A stretch of DNA of 64,000 bases from Sinorhizobium psoraleae (lineage in GTDB: Bacteria > Pseudomonadota > Alphaproteobacteria > Rhizobiales > Rhizobiaceae): contig NZ_JABEKV010000001.1 in the NCBI RefSeq assembly GCF_013283645.1, positions 186,001-250,000 on the forward strand, in the 5' to 3' direction. Shown here piece after piece: positions 1-8,590 of this stretch. The notes under the pieces are model-generated. The model saw nothing but the letters and a program-made list of their open reading frames with translations. It ran no database searches and was not told the origin of the DNA. Each line of letters starts with the position of its first letter. Within the stretch, counting starts at the first letter, position 1. Position numbers and translations under genes: made by a program.

Positions 1-1
1 C

Positions 2-394
2 TGGCCCGAGAACAGGGAAGATCGCGCCCGCGCTCGCAGCTATTCGATGGAAATGCTCTCCGGCTTCCGCGCTCTGCGCGGCGCTTGCCCGATGAACATC
101 CGTCGCCCGCGAAAGGCGATTGCGCTGCCGGAGGGGGTCGCGGCCGACGTCGCCCGGATCGAGGAAATCTGGCGGGAAGCAATCGCCCGCTCCGGCGGAC
201 CGTTTCTCTTCGGTCGTTTTACCGCGGCGGACGCGATGTTTGCCCCGGTTGTCAACCGTTTCGACGTCTACGAACTGGTGACCGCGCCCGGCACTCTCGC
301 CTATATGGACGCCGTCAAGACGCACCCGGCCTTCCGCAAATGGGAGGAAGCGGCGAGGGCCGAACCCTGGATCGTGCCGGAGGACGAAGCCTGA
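2..394 (+). CDS. Glutathione S-transferase family protein (C-terminal part)
   Basis: The reading frame is open from the window edge, so the start and the thioredoxin-like N-terminal domain lie outside. The visible 130 residues look like the all-helical C-terminal domain of a GST: an Arg-rich helix, then GPFLFGRFTAADAMFAPVV, the usual GST segment with the N-capping box Thr-Ala-Ala-Asp, and a final helix containing WEEAARAEPW. This family conjugates glutathione to electrophiles or acts in redox protection; the substrate cannot be read from this part. It ends about 180 bp before rpmF and is not obviously in an operon with it. Confidence 0.85.
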   Translation, partial: WPENREDRARARSYSMEMLSGFRALRGACPMNIRRPRKAIALPEGVAADVARIEEIWREAIARSGGPFLFGRFTAADAMFAPVVNRFDVYELVTAPGTLAYMDAVKTHPAFRKWEEAARAEPWIVPEDEA

Positions 395-571
395 CACTGA
401 CGAGGAGCGGGCGGGCGCTCCGTTCCCGTCTCGAATCGAAAATTTGTGTACGGGGACTGGTCAAACTGCGGTCGGCCATGTATAAGCGCGCGAAATTCCG
501 AGATCGACATCTGTTTGACCCGGCCATTTTCGGCTGCTGAACAGTGTTTTGCCCGATAAGTGGAGAATGAA

Positions 572-757
572 ATGGCTGTACCGAAAAGAAAAACGAGCCC
601 GTCCAAGCGTGGCATGCGCCGTTCCGCTGACGCCCTCAAGGCTCCGACCTACATCGAAGACAAGAACTCTGGCGAACTGCGCCGTCCGCACCACATCGAC
701 CTGAAGACCGGCATGTATCGCGGTCGCCAGGTTCTGACGCCGAAGGAAAGCGCATAA
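572..757 (+). CDS. rpmF: 50S ribosomal protein L32
   Basis: This 61-residue protein starts [17 protein letters not shown], the standard L32 N-terminus, and has the family's usual length in alphaproteobacteria. It is a small basic component of the large ribosomal subunit. The start at 572 is chosen over an in-frame GTG at 560 because L32 proteins begin MAVPK and GGAG lies seven bases upstream. The zinc-binding cysteines of some L32 proteins are absent, as in many proteobacteria. A rho-independent terminator follows, so it is probably transcribed alone. Confidence 0.97.
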   Translation: MAVPKRKTSPSKRGMRRSADALKAPTYIEDKNSGELRRPHHIDLKTGMYRGRQVLTPKESA

Positions 758-782
758 GCGCTGCCGTTCGCTGATGAAGTTC

Positions 783-810
783 AAGGGCTGGCTTTGCCGG
801 CCCTTTTCTT
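783..810 (+). terminator. Rho-independent terminator of rpmF
   Basis: AAGGGC pairs with GCCCTT around an inner GGC/GCC stem, followed by a T-rich run. It lies 26 bases after the rpmF stop. Confidence 0.75.
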
Positions 811-979
811 TGGCGCGCATCACCGCCCTTGGCGCACGCACGAAATCCGGAGGGAGCCCACCGGCCGCCGCCGTATTCCCGCTTCCCATCTCTTGGAAAT
901 CGCCCCGTTCGCGATTTTTGGACCGTTGATCCCGGCTCTTCGCGATCCGGGTGTAACGCTTCGATCGGGTGCCGGGAGG

Positions 980-1558
980 TCAGCCGAGATTGTCGAGCTT
1001 CGTCTGAAGGGCGCGCAACTGTTCCTTGAGCTCGTCGATATCCTTCGCCTCGGCCTTTTTCGTTTCCTTGGCCGGCGGGGCGGCCATGAAGGGCGAGAAC
1101 ATCTGCATGGCCTGGTGGAACATTTCGGTGTTCCGCCGCACCTGCTCCTCGACCAATTGCAGCGGCACCTGCAGGTTCTTGCCAAGCGGCGTGTCGCCGA
1201 ACGCCTTGTTGATCTGCTCGCGCATCTGCGCCTGCTGTTCGGTGAAGGCCTGCATCGAGTGTTCGAGGTAGCTCGGCACCACCATCTGCATCTGGTCGCC
1301 GTAGAAGGAAATCAGCTGGCGGAGGAAGGAAATCGGCAGAAGCGTGTTGCCGGTCTTGGATTCCTGCTCGAAGATGATCTGCGTCAGCACGGAGTGGGTG
1401 ATGTCTTCGCCGGACTTCGCGTCCTGCACCACGAATTCCTCACCCTTCTTCACCATCACGGCCAGGTCGTCGAGGGTTACATAGGTGCTGGTGCCGGTAT
1501 TGTAGAGGCGCCGGTTCGCATATTTCTTGATAACGATCTGGCCTTCGTTCTTCGCCAT
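980..1558 (-). CDS. phaR: Polyhydroxyalkanoate synthesis repressor PhaR (AniA)
   Basis: A 192-residue regulator of PHB storage. Residues 8-70 (IVIKKYANRRLYNTGTSTYV onward) are the PHB/PHA accumulation regulator DNA-binding domain, and the middle part (about 75-160) is the PHB accumulation domain. The C-terminal 25 residues (IDELKEQLRALQTKLDNL) form a short coiled coil. In rhizobia this protein, called AniA or PhaR, senses PHB granules and represses phasin and other genes, linking carbon storage to central metabolism. It is divergent from phbA, consistent with control of PHB genes. The start is the ATG of MAKNEGQIVIKK, preceded by an AGGAG-like sequence. Confidence 0.95.
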   Translation of the reverse strand: MAKNEGQIVIKKYANRRLYNTGTSTYVTLDDLAVMVKKGEEFVVQDAKSGEDITHSVLTQIIFEQESKTGNTLLPISFLRQLISFYGDQMQMVVPSYLEHSMQAFTEQQAQMREQINKAFGDTPLGKNLQVPLQLVEEQVRRNTEMFHQAMQMFSPFMAAPPAKETKKAEAKDIDELKEQLRALQTKLDNLG

Positions 1559-1782
1559 CAGGGTCTCCTCTTACCCATCATCCCGTCTTTATTGTATTTT
1601 TCAGAGTATCCGCAAAATCGAGGCTCTGACAATCTCTTTGTGCAATGCGGCGACGCACGTGCGAAATATGGTGCTCGCGCGAAGCGTGAAGCTTTTGCGG
1701 CAGCGCATCAAGGCGTTTGACTTGCGCTCCAGGCTTTGCCAGTCTGCTTGCATCAGGCAAACGAAATATGAGGAAACGTCCC
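1559..1782. promoter_or_regulatory. Divergent phaR/phbA control region
   Basis: This 224-bp gap must contain both promoters. It carries a 10-bp palindrome CGCACGTGCG at 1654-1663 and TGC/GCA-rich patches (TTGTGCAATGCGG near 1638; TGCTTGCATCAGGCAA near 1744). PhaR proteins are reported to bind TGC...GCA-type sites, so these are candidate autoregulatory sites. That assignment is inference only. Confidence 0.35.
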
Positions 1783-2964
1783 ATGAGCAATCCCTCCGTC
1801 GTGATCGCCAGCGCGGCTCGCACCGCCGTCGGGTCCTTTAACGGTGCCTTCGGCAACACAACCGCGCACGAGTTGGGCGCCGGTGTCATCAAGGCGGTGC
1901 TCGAGCGGGCGGGCGTCGATGCGGCAGAGGTGGACGAGGTGATCCTCGGTCAGGTTCTTCCCGCCGGCGAAGGGCAGAACCCGGCGCGGCAGGCCGCGAT
2001 GAAGGCTGGACTCCCGCAGGAAAAGACGGCTTGGGGCATGAACCAGCTTTGCGGTTCGGGCCTGCGGGCCGTCGCGCTCGGCATGCAGCAGATCGTGACC
2101 GGCGATGCGGATATCATCGTGGCCGGCGGCATGGAGTCGATGTCGATGGCGCCGCATTGCGCACACCTTCGCGGCGGCGTGAAAATGGGCGACTTCAAGA
2201 TGATCGACACGATGATCAAGGACGGACTGACGGATGCCTTCTACGGCTACCACATGGGCATCACCGCCGAGAACGTCGCGCGCAAGTGGCAGCTTACCCG
2301 TGAAGAGCAGGACGAATTCGCGCTTGCTTCGCAGAACAAGGCCGAAGCCGCGCAGAAGGCCGGTCGTTTCTCCGACGAGATCGTGCCCTTCATCGTGAAG
2401 ACTCGTAAGGGCGATGTGACGGTCGATCAGGACGAATACATCCGTCACGGCGCGACACTCGATTCGATGGCCAAGCTTCGCCCCGCCTTCGACAAGGAGG
2501 GAACGGTGACCGCCGGAAACGCGTCCGGCTTGAACGACGGCGCGGCCGCGACGCTCTTGATGACCGAAGCGCAGGCGGAAAAGCGCGGCATTCAGCCGCT
2601 TGCCCGCATCGTCTCCTGGGCAACGGCCGGTGTCGATCCGCAGGTCATGGGTACCGGGCCGATCCCCGCTTCCCGCAAGGCGCTGGAGAAGGCCGGCTGG
2701 TCGGTCGGCGACGTGCAACTCGTGGAGGCGAACGAAGCCTTCGCGGCACAGGCCTGTGCGGTCAACAAGGACCTCGGCTGGGATCCGTCGATCGTTAACG
2801 TCAATGGCGGTGCTATCGCGATCGGCCATCCGATCGGCGCTTCCGGTGCCCGCGTTCTCAACACGTTGCTCTTCGAGATGAAGCGGCGCGGCGTTTCCAA
2901 GGGCCTCGCCACCTTGTGCATCGGTGGCGGCATGGGCGTCGCCATGTGCGTCGAGCGCCTGTAA
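1783..2964 (+). CDS. phbA: Acetyl-CoA acetyltransferase (beta-ketothiolase)
   Basis: A 393-residue biosynthetic thiolase that condenses two acetyl-CoA to acetoacetyl-CoA, the first step of PHB synthesis. The catalytic residues are all visible: nucleophile Cys90 in MNQLCGSG, His349 in [14 protein letters not shown], and Cys379 in CIGGGMG. The start at 1783 ([19 protein letters not shown]) is the conserved thiolase N-terminus; the frame is open a further 66 bp upstream but without family similarity. phbB follows after 178 bp on the same strand, the usual phbAB arrangement. The PHB synthase phbC is not in the window. Confidence 0.97.
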   Translation: MSNPSVVIASAARTAVGSFNGAFGNTTAHELGAGVIKAVLERAGVDAAEVDEVILGQVLPAGEGQNPARQAAMKAGLPQEKTAWGMNQLCGSGLRAVALGMQQIVTGDADIIVAGGMESMSMAPHCAHLRGGVKMGDFKMIDTMIKDGLTDAFYGYHMGITAENVARKWQLTREEQDEFALASQNKAEAAQKAGRFSDEIVPFIVKTRKGDVTVDQDEYIRHGATLDSMAKLRPAFDKEGTVTAGNASGLNDGAAATLLMTEAQAEKRGIQPLARIVSWATAGVDPQVMGTGPIPASRKALEKAGWSVGDVQLVEANEAFAAQACAVNKDLGWDPSIVNVNGGAIAIGHPIGASGARVLNTLLFEMKRRGVSKGLATLCIGGGMGVAMCVERL

Positions 2965-3142
2965 CCGGCCGCAATAATATGCAGCGGGCCGGCCGAACAG
3001 TTTTCCGGTGCATTTGCCGGTCTTCCGGCCCGCTGTCCCTATGTGACATCCGCGAAATTGATCGAGCACATGTGGCCCGTCTATGCTGGGCCGCGTGCGG
3101 ATTACCTATGCAAAATTGAAATCAACCTTGTGGGAGGCGAGC

Positions 3143-3868
3143 ATGAGCAGGGTAGCGTTGGTTACGGGTGGATCCCGCGGCATCGGTGCAGCCATTTCGG
3201 TGGCTTTGAAAGCGGCGGGATACAAGGTGGCTGCGAACTATGCCGGCAACGACGAGAAGGCTCAGGCCTTCAAGCAGGAGACCGGCATCCCCGTCTACAA
3301 ATGGGACGTCTCCAACTATCAGGCCTGCGCCGACGGTATCGCGCAGGTGGAGGCCGATCTCGGGCTGGTCGACGTTCTCGTCAACAATGCCGGCATCACG
3401 CGCGATGCGATGTTCCACAAGATGACGCCGGAACAATGGGGCGAAGTGATCAGCACCAATCTGACCGGCCTCTTCAACATGACGCATCCGCTCTGGTCAG
3501 GAATGCGCGACCGCGGTTTCGGACGCGTCATCAACATCTCCTCGATCAACGGCCAGAAAGGGCAGATGGGGCAGGCGAATTATTCCGCGGCGAAGGCGGG
3601 CGATCTCGGCTTCACCAAGGCGCTGGCGCAGGAAGGGGCGGCAAAGGGAATCACCGTCAACGCAATCTGCCCCGGCTATATCGGCACGGAGATGGTCAGG
3701 GCCGTACCGGAAAAGGTGCTCAACGAACGCATCATTCCGCAGATCCCCGTCGGGCGTCTCGGCGAACCGGAAGAAATCGCGCGCTGCGTCGTGTTCCTCG
3801 CATCGGACGACGCCGGTTTCATCACCGGCTCGACGATTTCGGCCAATGGTGGCCAGTTCTTCGTCTGA
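3143..3868 (+). CDS. phbB: Acetoacetyl-CoA reductase
   Basis: A 241-residue short-chain dehydrogenase/reductase that reduces acetoacetyl-CoA to (R)-3-hydroxybutyryl-CoA with NADPH, the second step of PHB synthesis. The cofactor glycine motif TGGSRGIG is at residues 8-15, NNAG at 81-84, and the catalytic Ser134, Tyr147 and Lys151 (YSAAK) are present. The start MSRVALVTGG is preceded by GGGAGGCGAGC. It follows phbA and is followed by a strong terminator, so phbAB probably forms one unit. Confidence 0.96.
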   Translation: MSRVALVTGGSRGIGAAISVALKAAGYKVAANYAGNDEKAQAFKQETGIPVYKWDVSNYQACADGIAQVEADLGLVDVLVNNAGITRDAMFHKMTPEQWGEVISTNLTGLFNMTHPLWSGMRDRGFGRVINISSINGQKGQMGQANYSAAKAGDLGFTKALAQEGAAKGITVNAICPGYIGTEMVRAVPEKVLNERIIPQIPVGRLGEPEEIARCVVFLASDDAGFITGSTISANGGQFFV

Positions 3869-3897
3869 CAAGGGCGACACAAAACACATCATCTCTC

Positions 3898-3929
3898 GCG
3901 GCGCCCTTTGGGGCGCCGCATTTGTTTTC
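3898..3929 (+). terminator. Terminator of phbAB
   Basis: A perfect 9-bp stem GCGGCGCCC / GGGCGCCGC with loop TTTG, followed by a T-rich tail, about 30 bases after the phbB stop. Confidence 0.85.
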
Positions 3930-4073
3930 TGACCGCAGGCAGGATCGCTCGACCAAATGTTAACAGCCCAGTTGAGCGGTGTTCGGATTCAAAAAATCGA
4001 GCCATGATTCTATTGTCCAGAAGGCACGTGAGCCCCTATATGTTGTGGTGAACAAAACGGGAAAGTGGCCGTG

Positions 4074-4099
4074 TCGGCGATTCGTCGCCGATTCGTTCC
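4074..4099 (+). repeat. UUCG hairpin repeat, copy 1
   Basis: TCGGCGA-TTCG-TCGCCGA is a perfect 7-bp stem closed by a UUCG tetraloop, followed by TTCGTTCC. A second copy at 4356-4381 differs only by a compensating base-pair change, so selection on RNA structure is plausible. It lies in the 660-bp gap between phbB and the helicase gene. Confidence 0.7.
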
Positions 4100-4355
4100 G
4101 GCTTTGGTCGAAAGGTTAAGGCGACGATTCTCATTCCTTGATTCGCCGAGTCCGCAGACGAATCCGGGTTAAAATTTTCTAAACTTTCCAGAGTCTTGGA
4201 TTCGGAATCCTTGATGGCGATTAACGATCTGGAAGGAAACATTAACGCTGCCGACGGCGTCGGTTTGCACGATGTTCCAGCAGATTCAGCATGTGGTGCG
4301 ACTCTTGCTCTGGCGAACTACATGTAGCCGTGAACATACAGTGAATCGGCGTGAG

Positions 4356-4381
4356 TCAGCGATTCGTCGCTGATTCGTTCC
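4356..4381 (+). repeat. UUCG hairpin repeat, copy 2
   Basis: TCAGCGA-TTCG-TCGCTGA followed by TTCGTTCC. Compared with copy 1, stem pair 3 is A-T instead of G-C; both strands of the stem changed and the loop and 3' tail are identical. It lies about 180 bases before the helicase start. Confidence 0.7.
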
Positions 4382-4403
4382 ACCGCTGTTCCAAGTGTTA
4401 ATG

Positions 4404-4440
4404 TGGAGGCACGAAATATGCCTCCCGGAGGAGGCCGTAA
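4404..4440 (+). promoter_or_regulatory. Possible Shine-Dalgarno sequestering switch
   Basis: GCCTC at 4420-4424 can pair upstream with GAGGC at 4406-4410 (GAGGCA/TGCCTC, 7-nt loop) or downstream with GAGGC at 4430-4434 (6-nt loop). The downstream partner is part of GGAGGAGG, a near-perfect Shine-Dalgarno sequence. The two hairpins exclude each other, so one exposes and one hides the ribosome site. This is inference from pairing by eye; no folding was run. Confidence 0.4.
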
Positions 4441-4548
4441 GTGGTTTTAATTGCCCGCGCCCCTTGCGTTTGCCCCGGAGCGTGGGCATGTGTTCCCCGC
4501 CGGCACGTGAAGGCGCGCCGGCTCGTTGAGAATGCCCGGGATCGATGA
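4441..4548 (+). CDS. Putative 35-residue leader peptide upstream of the helicase gene
   Basis: A GTG-initiated frame encodes 35 residues starting MVLIARAPCVCPGAW, with three cysteines and an Arg-rich second half. Its support is the very strong GGAGGAGG sequence six bases before the GTG, which serves no other start. Its stop lies 14 bases inside the helicase frame if the latter starts at 4532, so the two could be translationally coupled. No homology is recognised. It may simply be a chance frame behind a purine-rich stretch. Confidence 0.3.
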   Translation: MVLIARAPCVCPGAWACVPRRHVKARRLVENARDR

Positions 4549-7531
4549 AGTGTCCTTTCAATCCATGATCCTGAGTGGTCGCGGCGTGACCGCGGTGCTC
4601 GGGCCAACCAACACCGGCAAGACACACTATGCGATCGAGCGCATGGTTGCGCATGACAGCGGCGTCATCGGTCTGCCGCTGCGTCTGCTCGCGCGCGAGG
4701 TCTATACGCGTCTCGTCGAAAAGGTCGGCCACCATAACGTCGCGCTGATCACCGGCGAGGAGAAGATCACGCCGCACCGCGCGCGCTATTCGGTCTGCAC
4801 AGTCGAAGCCATGCCGCGCGAGACGACGGCGTCGTTCGTCGCAATCGACGAGGTGCAGCTTGCCGCCGACCTGGAGCGTGGCCACATCTTCACCGACCGC
4901 CTGCTGCATCTGCGCGGCCGTGGGGAAACGCTGCTGCTCGGTGCCGCGACTATGCGGCCGATTCTCCAGCAGCTGCTGCCGGGGATCACGATCATCGAGC
5001 GCCCGCGCCTGTCGCAGCTTCTCTATGCCGGGTCGAAAAAAATCACCCGACTCCCGCATCGTTCCGCAATCGTCGCTTTCTCGGCGGACGAGGTTTATGC
5101 GATCGCCGAGCTTATCCGGCGACAGCGCGGCGGCGCCGCCGTCGTGCTTGGGGCGCTGTCACCGCGCACTCGCAACGCCCAGGTCGCGCTCTATCAGGAG
5201 GGAGACGTCGAGTACTTGGTGGCGACCGATGCCATCGGCATGGGACTCAATCTCGACGTCGATCATGTCGCCTTCGCGCAGGACCGGAAGTTCGACGGTT
5301 ATCAGTACCGGAATCTCAACCCGGCAGAACTCGCCCAGGTCGCGGGGCGCGCAGGCCGGCATGTGCGGGATGGAACCTTCGGCGTCACCGGACGCGTCGA
5401 TCCTTTCGACAACGAACTCGTGCATCGCATGGAGTCGCACGAATTCGATACCGTCAAGGTCTTGCAATGGCGCTCCAAGGCGGTCGATTATTCCTCGCTG
5501 AAGGCGCTCAAGAAAAGCCTCGAGGCGGCGCCGGCTGTTGCCGGCCTGACGCGTGCGCTTCCGGCCGTCGATCAGCAGGCGCTGGAGCATCTGATGCGCT
5601 ATCCCGAGATCGTTGACGTCGCGACCACGGCCGAGCGGGTCGAGACGCTCTGGGAAGCCTGTGCGCTGCCCGACTACCGGCGCATAACGCCGGCGCAGCA
5701 CGCCGACCTGATTTCGACGATCTACGCCGATCTCATTCGCGAGGGCACGGTAAACGAAGACTTCATGGCCGAGCAGGTCCGCCGCGCGGATCACACCGAC
5801 GGCGAGATTGACACACTTTCGGCGCGAATTGCGCAGATCAGGACCTGGACCTATGTGTCCAATCGGCCCGGATGGCTTGCCGATCCGACACACTGGCAAG
5901 AAAAGACGCGGGAAATTGAAGATCGATTGTCCGACGCGCTACATGAAAGGTTGACGAAACGCTTTGTTGATCGCAGGACATCTGTGCTCATGAAGCGCCT
6001 GAGAGAGAATGCGATGCTGGAAGCTGAAATCAGTGTGAATGGTGATGTCTTCGTCGAGGGACACCACGTAGGCCAATTGACCGGGTTCCGGTTCACGTTG
6101 GCGGCCGGTGGCGAGGGGTCGGATGCGAAGGCCGTCCAGGGCGCTGCCCAGAAGGCGCTTGCGCTCGAATTCGAGGCGCGGGCCGCCCGCCTGCACGCGG
6201 CCGGCAATGGTGATCTGGCGCTTTCGTCGGACGGCCTCGTGCGCTGGCTCGGCGATCCGGTTGCGCGGCTTACCGCCAGCGACCACGTCATGCGTCCCCG
6301 CGTCATTCTACTGGCGGACGAGCAGCTCCAGGCCAATGCCCGCGAGCATGTGCTGGCCCGGATCGAACGGTTCGTCAATCACCATATCGGCACGGTGTTG
6401 AAGCCGCTTGACGACATTTCCCGGGCTGAGGACCTCGAAGGTCTCGCGAAGGGCCTGGCCTTCCAGCTCGTCGAGAATCTCGGCGTCCTTTTCCGTCGCG
6501 ACGTCGCCGAGGAGGTGAAGTCGCTGGACCAGGACGGCCGCGCGTCTATCCGCAAATATGGCGTTCGCTTCGGCGCCTATCATATCTTCCTGCCGGCTCT
6601 CTTGAAGCCGGCGCCGGCGGAGCTGATCACGCTGCTCTGGGCATTGAAGAATGATGGACTCGACAAGCCCGGCTACGGCGAACTCATTCCGATGCTTGCC
6701 GCCGGCCGTACCTCTGTCGTCACAGATCCGTCGTTCGAGCGGACATTCTACAAGCTCGCGGGCTTCCGGTTCCTCGGCAAACGGGCTGTGCGGATCGACA
6801 TCCTCGAGCGGCTCGCCGATCTCATCCGCCCGTTGCTGCAATGGAAACCCGGCGTCGAGCCGCGTCCGGAAGGCGCCTATGATGGCCGCCGCTTCACGGC
6901 GACGACCTCGATGCTGTCCATTCTCGGCGCAACGCCGGACGACATGGAAGAGATCCTCAAGGGACTTGGCTATCGCGCCGACAGCGTGACCGCCGAAGAG
7001 GCGGCTGCGTTCCTAGCAAGCCAACGCGGCGAAGTGGCCTCTTCGGAGACTCCGGCCGAAAGCGTTGAGACCGAAAGCGCCGATGCGGACGCAAAGCCGG
7101 AGGGCGAACCGGCCGACGCGGAACAGGCGGACGCTCCGGCAGCGGAAGCAACCGGCGACGTACCGGCTGAAGCAAGTCAGGTGGAAGAGCCTGCCGAAGC
7201 CAAGCTCGTGCTCCTTTGGCGTCCCGGCACGCGCCAGGACAACCAGCGTCAGGGCGGTCGCCATCAGGGCGATCAACGCCGCGGCGGCCAGCGTCACGGC
7301 CAGGGCGAAGGCAGGGAAGGTGGCCGCAAGGGCGGAGCGCCCATGCGCGGCAAGGCACAGGAGAGCAGACCGGCTGGCGGCCAGCGCAAGGATCGGCCCG
7401 ACCGGCATGATCGGGGCGGCAAGCCGGGCGGCCAGAAATTCGAGGGGCGCCCGCCGCGCAAGGAAAAGCCGCTGGATCCGGATTCGCCCTTTGCCAAGCT
7501 TGCCGCTCTCAAGGAGCAACTGAAAAAGTAG
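4532..7531 (+). CDS. SUV3-like superfamily 2 RNA/DNA helicase (MgpS-type)
   Basis: A 999-residue helicase. Walker A GPTNTGKT is at residues 24-31, the motif II variant DEVQ at 106-109, and motif VI appears as QVAGRAGRH. The order and spacing match SUV3-type NTP-dependent helicases of alphaproteobacteria, annotated MgpS in Sinorhizobium. The middle half is the alphaproteobacterial extension. Residues from about 835 are low complexity: first Glu/Ala-rich, then Gly/Gln/Arg-rich (RQGGRHQGDQRRGGQ), then Lys-rich, which resembles a disordered RNA-binding tail. The chosen ATG has a weak ribosome site and an in-frame stop at 4508; an ATG at 4565 is an alternative. The S4 gene follows after 7 bp, suggesting an operon. 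Confidence 0.9.
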   Translation: MPGIDEVSFQSMILSGRGVTAVLGPTNTGKTHYAIERMVAHDSGVIGLPLRLLAREVYTRLVEKVGHHNVALITGEEKITPHRARYSVCTVEAMPRETTASFVAIDEVQLAADLERGHIFTDRLLHLRGRGETLLLGAATMRPILQQLLPGITIIERPRLSQLLYAGSKKITRLPHRSAIVAFSADEVYAIAELIRRQRGGAAVVLGALSPRTRNAQVALYQEGDVEYLVATDAIGMGLNLDVDHVAFAQDRKFDGYQYRNLNPAELAQVAGRAGRHVRDGTFGVTGRVDPFDNELVHRMESHEFDTVKVLQWRSKAVDYSSLKALKKSLEAAPAVAGLTRALPAVDQQALEHLMRYPEIVDVATTAERVETLWEACALPDYRRITPAQHADLISTIYADLIREGTVNEDFMAEQVRRADHTDGEIDTLSARIAQIRTWTYVSNRPGWLADPTHWQEKTREIEDRLSDALHERLTKRFVDRRTSVLMKRLRENAMLEAEISVNGDVFVEGHHVGQLTGFRFTLAAGGEGSDAKAVQGAAQKALALEFEARAARLHAAGNGDLALSSDGLVRWLGDPVARLTASDHVMRPRVILLADEQLQANAREHVLARIERFVNHHIGTVLKPLDDISRAEDLEGLAKGLAFQLVENLGVLFRRDVAEEVKSLDQDGRASIRKYGVRFGAYHIFLPALLKPAPAELITLLWALKNDGLDKPGYGELIPMLAAGRTSVVTDPSFERTFYKLAGFRFLGKRAVRIDILERLADLIRPLLQWKPGVEPRPEGAYDGRRFTATTSMLSILGATPDDMEEILKGLGYRADSVTAEEAAAFLASQRGEVASSETPAESVETESADADAKPEGEPADAEQADAPAAEATGDVPAEASQVEEPAEAKLVLLWRPGTRQDNQRQGGRHQGDQRRGGQRHGQGEGREGGRKGGAPMRGKAQESRPAGGQRKDRPDRHDRGGKPGGQKFEGRPPRKEKPLDPDSPFAKLAALKEQLKK

Positions 7532-7538
7532 GAATGCA

Positions 7539-7952
7539 ATGGAGAAACAGCCACCGTCCGCGCCCGCATCTCGTCAGCGGCTCGACAAGTGGCTGTTCTT
7601 TGCGCGGCTGATCAAATCGCGCTCGCTCGCCCAAAAGGCGATAGAGTCCGGTCATGTCGCGGTCAATGGCGCTCGGGTGACGCAATCCTCCGCTCAAATA
7701 AAGGCGGGCGATACGCTCGAATTGTCGCTGGAGCGGCGAGATATCGTCGTTCGCGTGCTCTTGCCTGGAACACGGCGGGGGCCTTACGAGGAAGCCCGCT
7801 TGCTTTATGAGGACCTGACGCCGCCGGTCTCATCCCCGAGACTCACGGCCTTCGAGCAGGCGACGCGCGAACGAGGCGCGGGGCGCCCGACGAAGCGGGA
7901 ACGGCGCGAGACGGATCGCCTCAAGCCGGACCTCGGCGAGCAGGACGACTGA
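7539..7952 (+). CDS. S4-domain RNA-binding protein (Hsp15/HslR-like)
   Basis: A 137-residue protein with one S4 RNA-binding domain near residues 9-65 (QRLDKWLFFARLIKSRSLAQ... GHVAVNG... GDTLELS) and a basic, Arg/Glu-rich C-terminus. In E. coli the related Hsp15 binds 50S subunits carrying a stalled nascent chain and helps recycle them. It starts 7 bp after the helicase stop on the same strand, so the two are probably co-transcribed and both act on RNA. Confidence 0.88.
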   Translation: MEKQPPSAPASRQRLDKWLFFARLIKSRSLAQKAIESGHVAVNGARVTQSSAQIKAGDTLELSLERRDIVVRVLLPGTRRGPYEEARLLYEDLTPPVSSPRLTAFEQATRERGAGRPTKRERRETDRLKPDLGEQDD

Positions 7953-8251
7953 GCTCGCCAGCAGGCGGTTTCCGTGCCGTCGCGCCTGCGGAATCGACCG
8001 CATCCGCGGTTTTGGATCGAAGCAACCGGAAATCATCCCGCTCTAGAAAAACTCTGCCCGCTTCCCGGCAAATGGCGCATGGATTATTCTTGCAATGGCC
8101 ATCCAAAGCCTTTACCTGACAAGCCACGTTGAGTGGCATTCGGGTCTCGTCCGGCAGCTATGCGCGCCGAACATTCCTAGCATGCATGGACGACGAGCAT
8201 CACCATTGATTGCCGTCTGCCATCAAATGTGAGCATTGGCTGGAGTACCTC
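7953..8251. other. Intergenic region upstream of fdxA
   Basis: About 300 bp without a convincing gene, repeat or strong terminator. It must hold the fdxA promoter, but I could not assign -35/-10 boxes. Confidence 0.5.
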
Positions 8252-8590
8252 ATGACGTATGTCGTGACCGACAATTGCATTCGCTGCAAGTATACGGACT
8301 GCGTGGAAGTCTGCCCGGTGGACTGCTTCTACGAAGGGGAGAATTTCCTCGTCATCCACCCCGATGAGTGCATCGATTGCGGCGTGTGCGAGCCGGAATG
8401 TCCCGCCAATGCGATCAAGCCGGACACCGAGCCGGGTCTCGACATGTGGTTGAAATTGAACGCTGATTTTTCCACGAAGTGGCCGAATATCACGGTGAAG
8501 CGGGATCCGCTGCCGGAGGCCAAGGAGATGGATGGCGTCGACGGGAAATACGAGAAGTATTTCTCCTCCGAGCCGGGAAAGGGCGACTGA
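8252..8590 (+). CDS. fdxA: 7Fe ferredoxin FdxA
   Basis: A 112-residue ferredoxin carrying one [3Fe-4S] and one [4Fe-4S] cluster. Cysteines lie at 9, 12, 17, 21 and 25 ([17 protein letters not shown]) and at 40, 43, 46 and 50 ([11 protein letters not shown]), the spacing of Azotobacter ferredoxin I-type proteins. The long C-terminal extension, rich in acidic and aromatic residues, is typical. It carries electrons to unidentified partners in the cytoplasm. The start [10 protein letters not shown] is the family start; the open frame upstream is not conserved-looking. It appears to be a single-gene unit. Confidence 0.95.
   Translation: MTYVVTDNCIRCKYTDCVEVCPVDCFYEGENFLVIHPDECIDCGVCEPECPANAIKPDTEPGLDMWLKLNADFSTKWPNITVKRDPLPEAKEMDGVDGKYEKYFSSEPGKGD

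Noticed and set aside
4036..4242. 68-codon minus-strand frame in the same gap
   Set aside because: No ribosome site or similarity, and it crosses the UUCG hairpin.
4214..4327. 37-codon frame MAINDLEGNINAADG in the phbB-helicase gap
   Set aside because: No ribosome site, and the region shows RNA hairpins instead; codon use is not clearly coding.
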